From Piezodorus guildinii (Eukaryota > Arthropoda > Insecta > Hemiptera > Pentatomidae): DNA of 64,000 nucleotides. The position numbers were made by a program, and so were the translations under genes. Positions 34,941 to 46,717 of the stretch are shown here, piece by piece (position 1 is the first letter of the stretch; every line of letters begins with the position of its first letter). The stretch spans positions 168,289,341 through 168,353,340 of the forward strand of contig CM041293.1 of assembly GCA_023052935.1 (NCBI GenBank). Reading direction: 5' to 3'. Below the pieces are notes generated by a model. That model was not told the origin of the DNA, did not search any database, and was given only the letters and a program-made list of their open reading frames with translations.

Positions 34941-36964
34941 AATTGAACAAGTTAGAATATTGATCACATCCAGAAATATTATTTTGAGCTGAATAATATA
35001 TCATCATCTGATAGTTACCAAAAAGTATATAAAAAAGTGTATTTTATAATATAAAATTCTGAATAAATTGCAAAATATTGTGAAAAATATAAATCTTACT
35101 TCAAAGAATATGACTATAACATTATAGAAAATCTTTACGAAATCAGCCAAATACTTTTATATAACTTCAAACCGCGCACAGTGGAAAATATGACCGATAT
35201 TGGTGGACAAATTCTGAAACTTGTCCATATTTAACCTTTGTCATTGTTCACCTAAGTCAAACGCCTGAACTTAATAGCATATATACGCGAAATTGTAGCA
35301 AAAAATCACTTGAATTCATTAGGTCACGTGAGGTCAAAGACATTAATGCATAATTTCTTTATGCCCTTAAGACTTTCATAATATTTGCATTGATAACCCA
35401 CTAATAAAAAATCAGAAAATTATTCGGAGATTAAAATACTGAAAAAGAACTTTGTTTTTGTGGAATTCTATCACGAGAATTGATGGTAATGAAGAACGGA
35501 TTTAGGGCTGCGAAATAAGTCGCATTATCAATCGTCAAATCTATCCAACTTAATCAAGGAATACTTATAAGAATTTAATTAAGGGTAAAAAAAATTATAT
35601 GAGGTCTTGGAAAAACTATTGGTTCAAGAACTGAAGCACAATAAATAAAGTATATGATTCAAGAGCAATCGCCTATCCATGAATACATCATTGCGAAGTA
35701 TTCGCCGCTAGGAAACGCTTTGGCAACTTCGTATCGGGAATAGCAGGTCACAAATCTCCTTTCACAGGCAGCCTGAACCATGTATGACTTGTGTAAGTGC
35801 CTCTCCTAAAACATATAATTCAACACCCAATTCCATGTACAAATGAATAAACTTAATCTAGCAAGATCGGTGAGTGACAGCTTGAGGACTCTAGTGATAG
35901 GGACTTCACTAATTAGGTTCGTCAAAGAATGTTCTCTGCTCCCGGAACTATAAAAAAAAAATTATATAAATAAAAATAATAATAATAATAATCTAAAAAA
36001 TAAATACATAAAAATTGGAATAAATTCACTAATTCAGAATATGTCAAAAAAAAAAAAAATAAATAAACTATAAAAAAAATAGAAGGAAATAAAACAAAAG
36101 AAGAAAAAAGGGTAAACAAAAATCTGTTACTACAAATTTATTCGGTGCTGATAACCAAGAGGTTGAGCACCTATTCCAATACCCTAACCCTAACCCTTTA
36201 ACCTTTGGGATCCCAATTTGCGGAGAAAAAATATAAGAAAAATATAAAAGCAAAATAATTTTTTGACACGAATAGCGAGCGCAAAGTGGTCAAAAATCCA
36301 ATTTATTTGCTAAAATCTAAAAATTAACGTTTGAAGTTCCAGAATATGGGAAAAATAATACAACAAATCTAATTATCGGCTCGGAGTGGCTTAAACCTGC
36401 TAATAGATGTATTTTAAATCATTTAGGAAACTCTTCAAATTATAGATTGTAAAACTTTTGATTTTGAGTGTTGTGTCTAGAAAAAAGTATCGATAAAAAA
36501 TCGATTTTTTTTTTTAACGTTATAAGTTTTGAGATTCCACTTCATAAGAATTCTTAGTGATTCGCGTGTCATAAATAAACAGCATTATTATAGACGGATT
36601 TTAACGAATTTTAAAATTTTACCTACTTTAACATGTAAATCAAAGATAAGATAAACCATGAGGCAGTCGTAAGTAAGATGAAGCTTATCACGTAGTTTAA
36701 TGTCAGGTATTAGTTAGCATTCTGCTAAATATATACAAATAGCTGGTAGTTTCGCTTCGAGCAGCTTGCAAAGTTACGGCGTAAAGTTAGGTAAAACTTC
36801 ACGGAAATATGTATGTTTTTAGCCGTCGGCCTAAACTGTATTTTCAAACCTCAGTTAGATATAGTATCACAAAAAAAAAATTAAAAAAAAAAAAATTTCG
36901 AAATACTTGGAATATTTTACAATATCATTAACTACATTTAAAAATCTAGTGCACACAACACACA
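34941..36964. other. Two kilobases of AT-rich sequence, nothing recognised
   Basis: Only small items are visible: AAT and A runs near 35975-36080 and two and a half CCCTAA units at 36181-36198, too short to call telomeric. No repeat partner in this window. Confidence 0.5.
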
Positions 36965-37525
36965 ACTTTTACTACTCTCCTTAATTTGTTTTCTTACATT
37001 TTATAACAACTCTATAGAAAAAAAAATACATCAAATAATAGGATATTTATATAACACAATAACATGAAATACATGTAGAGAAGCTTCCCGTTGGAAGCCA
37101 TTGGAAAAATATTCTAAACTAGAAGGTCCCGACCCATCTCCTTTCAGGCGCCTCGGAGGAGTATCAGAATTGAAGAGGAAGAAAGGATTGAAACTAGTGA
37201 TTAGAGTGAGAATGGATGAGCCATGAAAGGATTTAATACCTGGTCCGGCAAAATCAGTAACATAGGGAACATTAAGGTCTTTATGGATGAGTTTATTCGT
37301 GACAAAGTAAGGAGCGTTGAGGATTTACGAAGGATTTTGATTGGATGCGGAAGAATTTGATGGTTTAGTAGAGCCCATAGCTCTACTCCGTAAGTCAGAT
37401 TGGTCTTATAATAGCCGTGTAGACGATCTTTTGTATTAAGAGGAATATTCGACCGTTTGTCTAGTAAGTGTTGAAGTAGCTTAAAACGGGAGCAGTTTCT
37501 TGTCGTTTTAGTCGTGTATAATTCC
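36965..37525 (-). mobile_element. Jockey-type LINE family B, copy 6, 5'-truncated
   Basis: Minus strand shows family B blocks in shifting frames (RFKLLQHLLDKRSNIPL, NLTYGVELWALLNHQI, SRINSSIKTLMFPMLL) and the 3' UTR. Many one-base gaps. A-rich end near 36965-37030. Confidence 0.83.
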
Positions 37526-37559
37526 AAGTATTATAATCAATTTAAAACTTTAAAATATA

Positions 37560-38135
37560 GTTATAGTGAAAAAAGACTAAAGAGTTACATTGAGCTTTGA
37601 TATAAACATGTGTTTCAGATTAAATACTCAGCCATAGAATATAATTTATAATAATCAATACGTTTTTTTCCACTTTGTATATAATATAACATTTGATCCA
37701 AATCTGTAGCTTACCAACGGTATATTATGTATCTATATTACTATTTTCAAGTTATAAGATTAAATACTTTTTCCCTTTGTCCTTTAGTTATTGTATTGAT
37801 ACTAATTATCAAAGTCTACTAAATATTACACCGATTAAGCGATTTTATCAATATCGGTGGAGCCGTTTTGGAAAAATCGTATTAAGTTGCTGTTTTCGTT
37901 CGCGATTTTGTTGAAAAAGTTGCTGTAACATCTCAGGCATAAAAGCTTCTAAATTATGAATTTATGTTTTGCAAAAATTATTCTTATCGAGCTATATTAA
38001 CCTCAAACACTTGGACTTGATCATTTAGACCTAGGGACTTAAACAGTGTACTTCCGGTGGAATTCAAATTAAAAAATTTTCAAGACGCAATATCGCTAAG
38101 TGGAAGTAAACATTTGTAGTTAGGTAAACAAAATT
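37560..38135 (+). repeat. M repeat, degenerate copy
   Basis: Shares CCAACGGTATATTATGTATC, GTTGCTGTAACATCTCAGGC and a CGCAATATCGCTAAGTGGAA end with the M family; the middle is shortened. Confidence 0.65.
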
Positions 38136-38242
38136 ATTAAAGCAATTTATTTCATGAAGTGATTACAAATTTTCTTATATAGAATACGTCAAGGAACATG
38201 AATCCAAACGTACTTATTTACATCCTGTGTCTCTTTCTGTAA

Positions 38243-38632
38243 AGGCTTAAGGTTTTGAAAACAAGGTACTGCGTAAAATATTTGGTCGAAGAGAAATGAG
38301 CCACTGGGGATTTAGAAGTTTTAGAAACACAACGCAGCATTGCGGAACTTGTATCCTGTGAATATAATTGAGTTAATAGCACCGCGGAGACTCAAATGGG
38401 AGGGTAAAGTTGTTGAGCTCAATGAAGAGCCGATTTCGAGAAAGTTGGTATTCGCTGATCCGACTGGTAGACGTCCGAAAGTTAGGCCGAAGCGTCGATG
38501 GGAGGATTGCGTTAAGGCTGATCTCGGGGGTTTGGGCTTGAACGGTGAAAATTGGACGAGTCTGTGTAGACAGAATTTGGTGGTATCGGCGTCGAACCTC
38601 CGGGTTTGATAAGTCTATTATTATTATTATCT
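38243..38632 (+). mobile_element. LINE R (insect endonuclease-RT type) 3' end, copy a
   Basis: C-terminal ORF piece (38340-38609) reads YPVNIIELIAPRRLKWEGKV, PTGRRPKVRPKRRWEDCVKA and ends with an ATT-repeat tail, as in the other R copies. 5'-truncated. Confidence 0.87.
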
Positions 38633-39147
38633 ATTTGTGTATTGCTTTATATTTTGTTTTCATTATTCTTACAAACAATGCTACCAATCACATCTTCAAT
38701 GAACTTAAGCAACGAACAATCGTAGCCGTTAATCTTCTTAAAAACTCTGAAGTAACAGTTTATTTCTCTTTAGTTTCCTTTCAAAAAGTTTTTCTCTTGC
38801 TTTTATCACAGCTACCTACCATCTTTCCCATATTTATAAATAAGGTTCGAACTTAGATCAATCACCAACTGTGAGAAGTTCCATTCAATTTTGTTTTTTT
38901 CATTTTCAGAGCCATGTTGCCCCGGTACCATCTATTTTAATCTAAAATCAAGATAAAATTTACTTCAGAAATATAATATTTTTTACAATACTTGAAAATA
39001 GGGAACTTTGAAACGTAGAGCGACACAAAAAAGAAATATGTGATATCAGAAAAGGGGAATTTATTGGGAATAACTTGACTTCAAAAAAACTAAAATTATG
39101 CAATTAAATACAATGCACGAGTAAACGCAGAGGTACTTTACACTTGC

Positions 39148-39150
<3 letters not shown>
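38633..39150. other. AT-rich spacer, nothing recognised
   Basis: No supported feature. Confidence 0.5.

Positions 39151-39204
<54 letters not shown>
39151..39204. repeat. (AT)n microsatellite
   Basis: Uninterrupted AT dinucleotide run of about 26 units. Confidence 0.97.
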
Positions 39205-39206
<2 letters not shown>

Positions 39207-39229
39207 TAAAATTTAATTTTTTTTTTTTT

Positions 39230-40902
39230 ATTAATTGCTGAGTATATATTAAACGAATTGAAACAACACTTTGACGGCATACTAAATACGGAAAATAATA
39301 ATCAATCTACTCACTCTGAATATCAAAGCGCTGAACCATGGACAGACGCACCGAGTAAAGAGGAAGTCGAAATGGTGGTTGGAAAATTAAAACGTTATAA
39401 CGCTGCAGGAAATGATAATATCACGAGTGAATTAATCAAGGCGTCTTGAGAAGCGGGCTTTTCTAAAATATATGTTTAAATAAAAAATATCTGGGAAAAT
39501 GAAAAAAATGCCCTAAGAATGGAAAGAATCAATACTTATTCCGATTCACAAAAAAGGACCGAGGACGAATTGTAACAACTATCCTGGGATCTCTCTTCTC
39601 CCACTATCCTATAAAATATTCTCGTCCATACTAACTTGTCAAATCACGGAATAAACTGAGGAAATTATCGGGGATAACCAATGTGGTTTTAGGCGGAATC
39701 GCTCGACTATTGATCAAATATTTTCCTTACGGCAAATATTAGAGAAAAAAATTGGAATATAACGGTGTAGTCCATCAACTTTATATCGATTTTAAAAAGG
39801 CTTATGATTCAATAGACCGTCAGAATCTAAATAACATCATGATTGAACAGGGAATACCTAGAAAGTTAGTAAAGCTAGTAGAGAAGTGTTTGTCGGAAAA
39901 ATTCCATAAAGTTAGAATCGGTCATAATTAATCCGAGAGATTAGAGGTACGATCGGGTTTGGGGTGACACCTCAACAGGGTGACTTCCTTTCACCTGTTT
40001 TATTTAATATAGCTTTAGAATATGTCATAGAAAAGGTGATGTGTACCGAGAAAGGTTTAAATATGGGTGACAAGATTCCGGTTTTGGGGTATGCCGATGA
40101 TCTGGTACTGCTAGGTGAAGACACGGAAACCATACAACTAAATACAAGTGTGTTAATAAAACCGGTAAAGAAATAGGACTCGAATTAAATACCGACAAGA
40201 CAAAATATATAATTAGTAGCAGAAACGATGGCGATCTTGGTGATATTGATGTATCAGGGCATACTTTTGAACACGTAGAGAAATTCAAGTATTTAGGTTA
40301 AATGATAACAAGAAAAAATGAAATTCAGGAAGAAATAAAGTCCCGGTTAAAGGTGGAAAATGGGTGTTATTATTCAGTTGATAAGTTACTTAGCTTGCGA
40401 CTTCCGTCTAAAACCTTAAAGGTTAGAATTTATAAAAATATTATTCTTCCGACGGTTCTTTACTGATGTGAAACGTGGCCGCTTACTTTGAAGGATAAAC
40501 AGCAGCTTGAGGTATTTGAAAATAAGGTACTGCGTGAAATATTTGGTCCGAAGAGAGATGAGGCCACTGGGGAGTTTAGAAGGTTGCACAACGCGGAATC
40601 GCGAATTTTTTATCCTGTGAATATAATTGAGTTGATATCATCGCGGAGACTCAAATGGGCATGTAAAGTTATTGGGCTCGGTGAGGAGCGGATTTTGAGA
40701 AAGTTGGTATTCGTTGATCCGACTGGTAGGCGTCCGAACGGTAGGCCGAAGCGTCGATGGGAAGATTGCGTTAAGGCTGATCTAGGGGGCTTGTTCTTGA
40801 ACGGTGAATATTGGACGAGTCTGTGTAGGCGGAATTTGGTGGTATCGGCATCGAAGCTTCGGGTTCGCTAAGCCTATTATTATTATTATTAATTGCTGAG
40901 TA
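39230..40902 (+). mobile_element. LINE R copy b, 5'-truncated, flanked by a 15-bp target-site duplication
   Basis: ATTAATTGCTGAGTA occurs at 39230-39244 and again at 40888-40902, bounding an insert of 39245-40887 that ends in an ATT-repeat tail. The first three bases may belong to the tail, so at least 12 bases are duplicated. This is direct evidence of target-primed insertion. Confidence 0.92.
39258..40872 (+). pseudogene. LINE R copy b reverse transcriptase remnant
   Basis: Family knowledge: this is the abundant arthropod 'endonuclease-reverse transcriptase' LINE whose RT makes cDNA at a nicked target. Blocks in order, across shifting frames: EEVEMVVGKLKRYNAAGND; NCNNYPGISLLPLSYKI; YIDFKKAYDSIDRQNLNNI; the QQGDFLSPVLFNIALEYVIE block; GYADDLVLLGED with an intact YADD; EKFKYLG; ENKVLREIFGPKRDEATGEF; and the C-terminal RRLKWACKV / RRPNGRPKRRWEDCVKA. 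Stops and shifts near 39449, 39900, 39965, 40176 and 40300 inactivate it. The endonuclease half is missing through 5' truncation. The clade (RTE-like or a relative) is not settled from these fragments. Confidence 0.88.
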
Positions 40903-41888
40903 ATAATTCTGACACTATATACATTGTTTTCCCTTTTTTCAAGAACAAATAAGTTATTGCAACAATATATTTTTTTAAATTTTCAATCGGCCGCTATTTG
41001 AAAACTAATCGGCTAATATCAACTTCGAGGTGTTAGGGTCATGATTGCATGCCCAGCTTTCTTATGTTAAATTTCAAAAAAATCAGTCCAGTAATTTCGT
41101 AGATAACCTGCGGACGAAGTACTGTGGATAATAATACATTTACATCATTTCGAGGTCCATATGCCTCATTTCCAGACTCACTAGTCATAAACCAATAACT
41201 ATTCAACATTAGACTAAATTTTCAACAAATCAACGATAATCAAAATTATAATTCAATAACCCCGTGTTACTTTATAAACATAAATATTAAATTCAATATT
41301 CAGATTCTACATATCTCGAAAAATAAGATCTCAAATTTTGAGAGATGAGGGAGTATTCATATTTTCTTGAGTCTATTACAAAAATACAGTATAGAAAATA
41401 ATAAACCAAATTGGCTCTTATTACCACATCTAAAAATTAGACAAAACCTCTCGGATAAAATTATTGCCATGTAATTTTTCCCTAAACCAGACAGCCGGAG
41501 GTATCTGATTCCAATATGAAAAACCGAATTAGTGATCAGGGCGTCGATAGTGACTTGAAGCGAGATTGTGCTGTAATGTTTGCTGTAAATGTTTGCCCTA
41601 GTGTGTTCTCAGGCAAGAGTCCAGGGTGTTGTGCTCCGCTAATATTGATACTTCAAAATACAACTTCCTGCCTTCCTCAGCTATTGAGTTAACTGAGTAA
41701 GCGATCTATGATCAAGTTTACAATAATTTAAAGGTTTAATTCTTGTATACATACATACGCTGTCTCGATTGTTGTATTGCTACCAAAATACATGAAGAAA
41801 GTTTAGATTGAAGAAAAGATACATTAGTGGTAGTATACTAGAAAACAAAATTATCAGTGCATTATACAATCATTATTTGCAACAATTA
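40903..41888. other. Unassigned, with a repeat partner at 51745-51890
   Basis: 41290-41440 (CAGATTCTACATATCTCGAAA, CTCAAATTTTGAG, GGGAGTATTCATATTTT) is related to 51745-51890, a low-copy interspersed repeat of unknown type. 40985-41120 carries a CAAAAAAATCAGTCCAGTAA tract typical of decayed transposon ends. Confidence 0.45.
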
Positions 41889-42638
41889 TTGGGTTGTGTC
41901 ACGTGAAATGTCCGTTTTCAAGGTAAAGGATTTCTTATTAAAAATACGATATGAAAACAAGATAATTTTATTCGAATTATTTACCTCCTTTTTCTACACA
42001 TTGTTCCCAACGTGACACCAACTTTTTTATTCCCGAACTGAAAAACTCTGAGTTTTGAAGTAAAAAAAAAACCGAAAACGCACTTTTCACTGGATCATCA
42101 TTTTCAAAAAGTTTTCCTTTGACGAAGTTGTCTAAATTCCTGAACAGGTGGTAATCTGTTGGAGACAAGTCGGGAAAATATGGTGGGTGCGGAAGAACTT
42201 CGTAGGCCAGTTCTTTCAATTTTTGCTCGGTTTTTATTTTTTGAAACATGGGGTCTTGCTGCCGCTCAGTGAGATCATGTATCGAGCTTTTTTACTTTCT
42301 GCTTTTTTACTGGAAACGGTAGATGCACTTGCATTTAGTTGTACTGAGAGTCCTTTAACTGTTTAGTAGGGGTTTCCCCTTCTACTGTATTTTTGAGAAC
42401 GGAGGTCTTCCTGGGGGCAAGTTTTCCAAGGCGGTATCCCCAGCTGAAAACTTAGCAATGGCGAATGGTCCGTTCATTAACACTCCCTGGGAAGCTAATG
42501 TTTATAAAGCAAAGTTAGAGGATTAGTAACTGTTTACTTTAAATATGGAAACATTCAGAAGAAAACAACAGAGACCTGCAAAATCCTTTATGTATTTCAG
42601 AAACTATAAAAACGGACATTTCATGTGAAACAACCCAA
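41889..42638 (-). mobile_element. Internally deleted cecropia-like mariner, both ends and TA duplication
   Basis: A 750-base element between TA dinucleotides (41887-41888, 42639-42640). Ends are TTGGGTTGTGTCACGTGAAA and TTTCATGTGAAACAACCCAA. The minus strand keeps the transposase C-terminus (FPDLSPTDYHLFRNLDNFVK, third aspartate present) joined to the HTH-side remnants through the shared deletion junction near 42250. The first two aspartates are absent and the N-terminal part is further shortened. Confidence 0.92.
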
Positions 42639-42689
42639 TACTTAAGTTTATGATTATTTCATTCGTCTCCTTTACCTTCTACTATTTTT

Positions 42690-43205
42690 CACTTTCACTC
42701 AATTAAATCTGAAATATATGGTAAGGGAAAGTATTGCGATCGTTAAGATTTTCAAATCGAGTATTCACAGGAAATATACGTTTAAGGGTTCCATAAATCG
42801 AAAAGACCAAGTCCCGCAAAAAGTTCTCTGTGTTTCCGTGTCCAGCGCTAAAATGAAAAGTCCTATATAACTTGAATTTCATATTTAATAGACTAAAGGC
42901 CCGAGATGTTACAGTAACCAGAAAAGCCACTTTATACCACGCATTTTGCATTTTTTTACGATTTTATCAAAAACAGCTCTAACGATTTTGATTAAACTCG
43001 CTATATCGATGTGAAAATTTGATGGGCTTCAATATGATGTAGGTTTTATTTTGATTGAAATAGTCTGACAGGGATTAAATACAGATATTTTAAATTTTCT
43101 TTTTCTAAAATATCATTAATTTCGTAGATTCTATAAAAATAACCATATCATCTTTTATCACATGTAAAAAACAGGTAAATATGTAAGTTAAACGAATTCG
43201 ATATC
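42690..43205 (-). repeat. M repeat, 3' part
   Basis: Reads from CACTTTCACTCAATT through AAAGTATTGCGATCG and the GCCACTTTATACCACGCATT tract. It is cut at about 43205 by a LINE fragment. Confidence 0.75.
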
Positions 43206-43212
43206 TAACTTA

Positions 43213-43335
43213 TGAAGGATCTTCGATTGTAATGATTGTGTACTAGAAGCATTCAAAGGTTTTGTAGCTCAACTCCTCAAGTCCAGATTGGCCTTATGAC
43301 AGTTATATAATGGCCGGTCTTGTATAATTGTTTCA
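43213..43335 (-). mobile_element. Small Jockey-type LINE fragment
   Basis: Minus strand resembles the family B stretch LYNTVIRPIWTYGVEL…TQSLQSKIL with substitutions. It is too short to assign to a copy number or find its ends. Confidence 0.5.
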
Positions 43336-43414
43336 AGATTAAGATTCTTATGAAATAAAATCACTGTAAACATATTTTATTTGTGTGTTTTTCTACTTCC
43401 TATATATACTTTAA

Positions 43415-44480
43415 TTATATATTAAGAGCAAATATTGCGGTCGTGAAAATTTTCGAATTTGTTTTAAGGTCTCCTGAGTCTAAATAACTAAGTCCCGCAA
43501 AAAGGTCTGTGTGGTAACTCCCGGGCGAAAACGAAAAGTCCTGTGAGACTGGAATTTCATATTTGAGGCAACTATACGCCCGAGATGCTATTGAAACTAT
43601 TTCATCAAAATCAGCTGACCGGAAGATGTACTTTATGCCATGCATTTTGCACCTTTTTACGATCTTCTCGAAAACGGCTCTAACGATTTTGATTGAACTC
43701 TATATATCGATGTAAAATTTGATGAGCTTTAATATGATTTAGGTTTCGTTCTGATTGAAATAGTCTGACAGGGCTTAAATGCTGATATTTTAAATTTTCT
43801 TCCGCTAAAGTACCTTCATGTTTGTATATACTAAAAAAATGACAATTTAGTCGTGTTCGTTTATTTAACGTCACTTTATGCTACTATGGCTAATCGGACG
43901 ATGCTACAGTGGGAGTCCTAAATTTGCCTATTCCCCTTTCAACGTCCCTTCCGAAGGACGGCATAACTAAGGATTTTTTACTCCCATTAAAAAACCCTAG
44001 GACCACCTGCGGGTTTGAACCCATGACCTTTGGCATAGGAGGTAGTAATAGTAACCACCCAGCTACAAGTGATCCCCCAATTTAGTCTTGCTATAAATTA
44101 TAAAAAAATAGGTTAAAATATAATTTGAACGAATTCGATCTCTAATTAAAGGAGATAACGGCAAAAATATTTTTTAATGCAATTTTTCGTTTTTGAACAT
44201 AAGAAGAGTAATATACCTGTATAATATACTATCGGAAAGCTAAAGATTTTAGAAACAATATTATCATATACCCAAGCTTGTAAAAGTAAATAAAGAGTGA
44301 AGAAACTGATTATTATTTCAGATAATAATATAATAGATTTTTAAATAAAACACATGTTTCTATAGAAATTCATTTTAATTAATTCTTTATTTGTTTCACT
44401 TGTTTCTATCTTTAACTGCATTTGAAAATTCTTTGATCGAATTTAAAAACGACGGTAAGTGATAGTCGTGAGTTTTTTAT
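43415..44480 (-). repeat. M repeat, near complete, carrying a nested SINE
   Basis: Starts at TATTAAGAGCAAATATTGCG and ends at GACGGTAAGTGATAGTCGTG. It is collinear with 49453-50340 once the SINE at 43853-44077 is removed. Confidence 0.8.
43853..44077 (-). mobile_element. tRNA-derived SINE inside an M repeat, with 10-bp target-site duplication
   Basis: CAATTTAGTC at 43843-43852 is repeated at 44078-44087. On the minus strand the insert starts GGGGGATCACTTGTAGCTGG with an A-box-like TAGCTGGGTGG, then a B box GGTTCAAACCC, and ends AAATAAACGAAC. About 225 bases, non-coding. The head differs from the 6098 SINE, so it is another SINE family. Confidence 0.82.
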
Positions 44481-45050
44481 GTAGTATGAAAATTTTCCAG
44501 GAGCAGGTCAAGTGTCCCCTCTTCAACAAGGGAGGCTTAATTAAATTTGTTAATTTTTTAGGTGTCACCAGTTTGTGTTTGAATCTCTAAGTTTTCACTT
44601 TGAAATACGGTTTAATTTATGTTTTCAGTCAATAAGATAAGTTTTAAATATAATAAGAGTCGTATGATATAAAATTACAGTAAACACACTTCATTTGTGT
44701 TTTTTCAGGCATTCCTACTGCATTTCACAAACTCCATCATTAGTTCCCTGAGATAGATAACATTTGAAAGTTCTAGTAAAAAGGTTGCAACTATATCGAT
44801 CTAGTATAAATATCACTTCCACCATTCCGCTTCCTTCCTGGCATTAACAAACATTTTGTCCATTTCTCATTCCACCTCAGGTTATAATTATCAATCGAGG
44901 TAATCGTCAAGCAGAACTAATTCAGTTTAAATTGTATCTTTTCAACCGTATCTTCTACCGAAATAATATTCTCCAGTCGAGCTTCCAATATCTTTCCTAA
45001 GAATGATCATGATGAAGATGTTTGAACTGGAAAAGCTGATTAGTAAGTTA
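44481..45050. other. Unassigned sequence
   Basis: A minus-strand stretch 44905-45000 can be read as AG followed by KILEARLENIISVEDTVEK, a possible downstream exon of the 45061-45400 candidate, but the splice phases do not match. Otherwise nothing recognised. Confidence 0.3.
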
Positions 45051-45060
45051 ATTAGCTCAC

Positions 45061-45400
45061 CTTCCATCTGACTGATAGTAGAGTCTTCTTAATTAATAGA
45101 ACAAGGAGAGTTGGAGCGACTGTTATGAAACTAGTGAACAAAGAGTGCGTTGGAATCAGGCAGAGCATCAGATAATGAGTTTGGGAGAAAATAAATGAAA
45201 AAATACTATGAATATTTTCTAAGCTCTTAATATACTGAACGAACATCGAAAGAATAATCCAATTGATGTACAGGAGGGTAGCTAAAAAATAAATACTGAA
45301 ATCTATCTTTAAAAATTTAAAAATACGCAAAAATAAATAAAAGAATACAAGTATGAAACCTGTTGTCTGTATTTAGGTCCTTTGGTTGTATATTTTTCAT
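45061..45400 (-). CDS. Candidate exon of a multi-pass membrane protein (host gene suspect)
   Basis: Minus strand starts ATG (45398-45400), MKNIQPKDLNTDNRFHTC, then after an apparent one-base shift near 45335 reads a strongly hydrophobic 92-residue frame with three or more likely membrane segments (FSIYFLATLLYINWIILSMF; FSFIFSQTHYLMLCLI; FITVAPTLLVLLI). It ends VRWK at a strong splice donor, AAG|GTGAGC (45055-45063). Length and hydrophobic pattern would suit the first exon of an insect chemoreceptor, but no diagnostic motif is visible and AT-rich DNA often gives hydrophobic frames by chance. No transposon block overlaps it. The following exon could not be placed. Confidence 0.28.
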
Positions 45401-45489
45401 GTTTAATATAAATATAAACAATTTATGTTTGACTTATCATTATTAATTATTACAAAATAAAAAGTCATATATCTCCTTTACCCATTTTG

Positions 45490-46425
45490 GGTAAAGTTGT
45501 GGAAAGATTAATCCTTAAAGGTGAAGGATTTTTTATTAAAAATACGATATGAAAACAAGATAATTTTATTCGGAGTATTTACCTTCTTATATATACCTTC
45601 GGAAAATTTCTACACATTTTTCCCAACGTGACACCAACTTTTTTATCCCCGAACTGAAAAAACTCTAAGCTTTGAAGTGAAACAAAATCTGAAAACGCAC
45701 TTTTCACTTGATCATCATTTTCAAAAAGTTTTCCTTTGACGAAGTTGTCTAAATTCCTGAACAGTGGTAATCTGTTGGAGACAAGTCGGGAGAATATGGT
45801 GGGTGCGGAAGAAGTTCGTAGCCCAGTTCTTTCAATTTTTGCGCGGTATTTTTTGAAACATGAGGTCTTGCTGCCACTCAGTGAGATCATGAAGTACCCA
45901 TGTATCGAGCTTTTTTACTTTCCCAATACACTTTAAATGTCTGGAAACGGTAGATGCACTTGCATTTAATTGTGCTGAGAGTCCTTTAACTGTTTGGTAG
46001 GGTTTCCTTCTACTGTATGTTTAAGGACATCGTTGTCTATTACGGAAGGATGTCTTCCTCGGGACAAGTTTATTAAGTTGGTATCCCCAGCTGAAAACTT
46101 AGCAAACCAACGGCGAATGGTCCGTTCATTAAACTCCCTTCCCCAAACGCCTTGCAAATATTTCTAGCGGCCTCAGCTGCTGAATGACCGAGTTTAAACT
46201 CGTACAAAAATATTACTCGAAAATCGCGTGTTTCCATGTTCATATTTGAGGTATACTAAAAGTGGGTAATTGATTGGGAAGCTAATGTTTATAATACAAA
46301 GGTAGAGGATTAGTAAATGTTTACTTTAAATATGTAAACATTCGGAAGAAAATAATAGAGACCTGCAAAATCCTTTATGTATTTCAGAAACTATAAAAAC
46401 GGACATTTCATGTGAAACAACTCAA
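45490..46425 (-). mobile_element. Internally deleted cecropia-like mariner, left end eroded
   Basis: Right end TTTCATGTGAAACAACTCAA stops before TA (46426-46427); the other terminal repeat is replaced or eroded near 45490-45525. Minus strand gives the best N-terminus of the family (RTIRRWFAKFSAGDTNLINL, IDNDVLKHTVEGNP), a helix-turn-helix DNA-binding region, then the shared deletion junction near 45860, then the C-terminus (DDQVKSAFSDFVSLQS). No catalytic centre. Confidence 0.9.
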
Positions 46426-46717
46426 TATATTGTGGGACAAAAATAATAAAAAAATCTATAAATGCCATAAAAAAAACTTTAATTGTTAACAGATGCTTGA
46501 AAATGGCCCTTGAGGCTGAAACGTAGTGATATTTAAAAATTAAATAAATAAAAAAAAATGTATCAAAGACTTCTTTTGTAGAGCGGCCAAAGATATATCG
46601 CACAAATACTTTAATAATTTTTTTCCTGGACAATCTATAGTTGACAGAAATGTGTAGCAAAGGAATTTTCCCAGACCAATCAATATAAAATATTGAATCA
46701 GCGACTGATTATATTCA
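46426..46717. other. Short spacer with a degenerate hammerhead-like tract
   Basis: 46494-46520 reads CTTGAAAATGGCCCTTGAGG then CTGAAACG. This follows the Penelope-type layout (hairpin then GAAAC) but the CTGATGA element is lost. Confidence 0.35.

Noticed and set aside
36178..36200. Telomeric repeat (CCCTAA)n
   Set aside because: Only about two and a half units; insects usually carry TTAGG, and the flanks are ordinary.
46391..46660. 89-residue hydrophobic minus frame as a gene
   Set aside because: Low-complexity AT-rich frame overlapping a mariner end and a degenerate repeat; no start or splice support.
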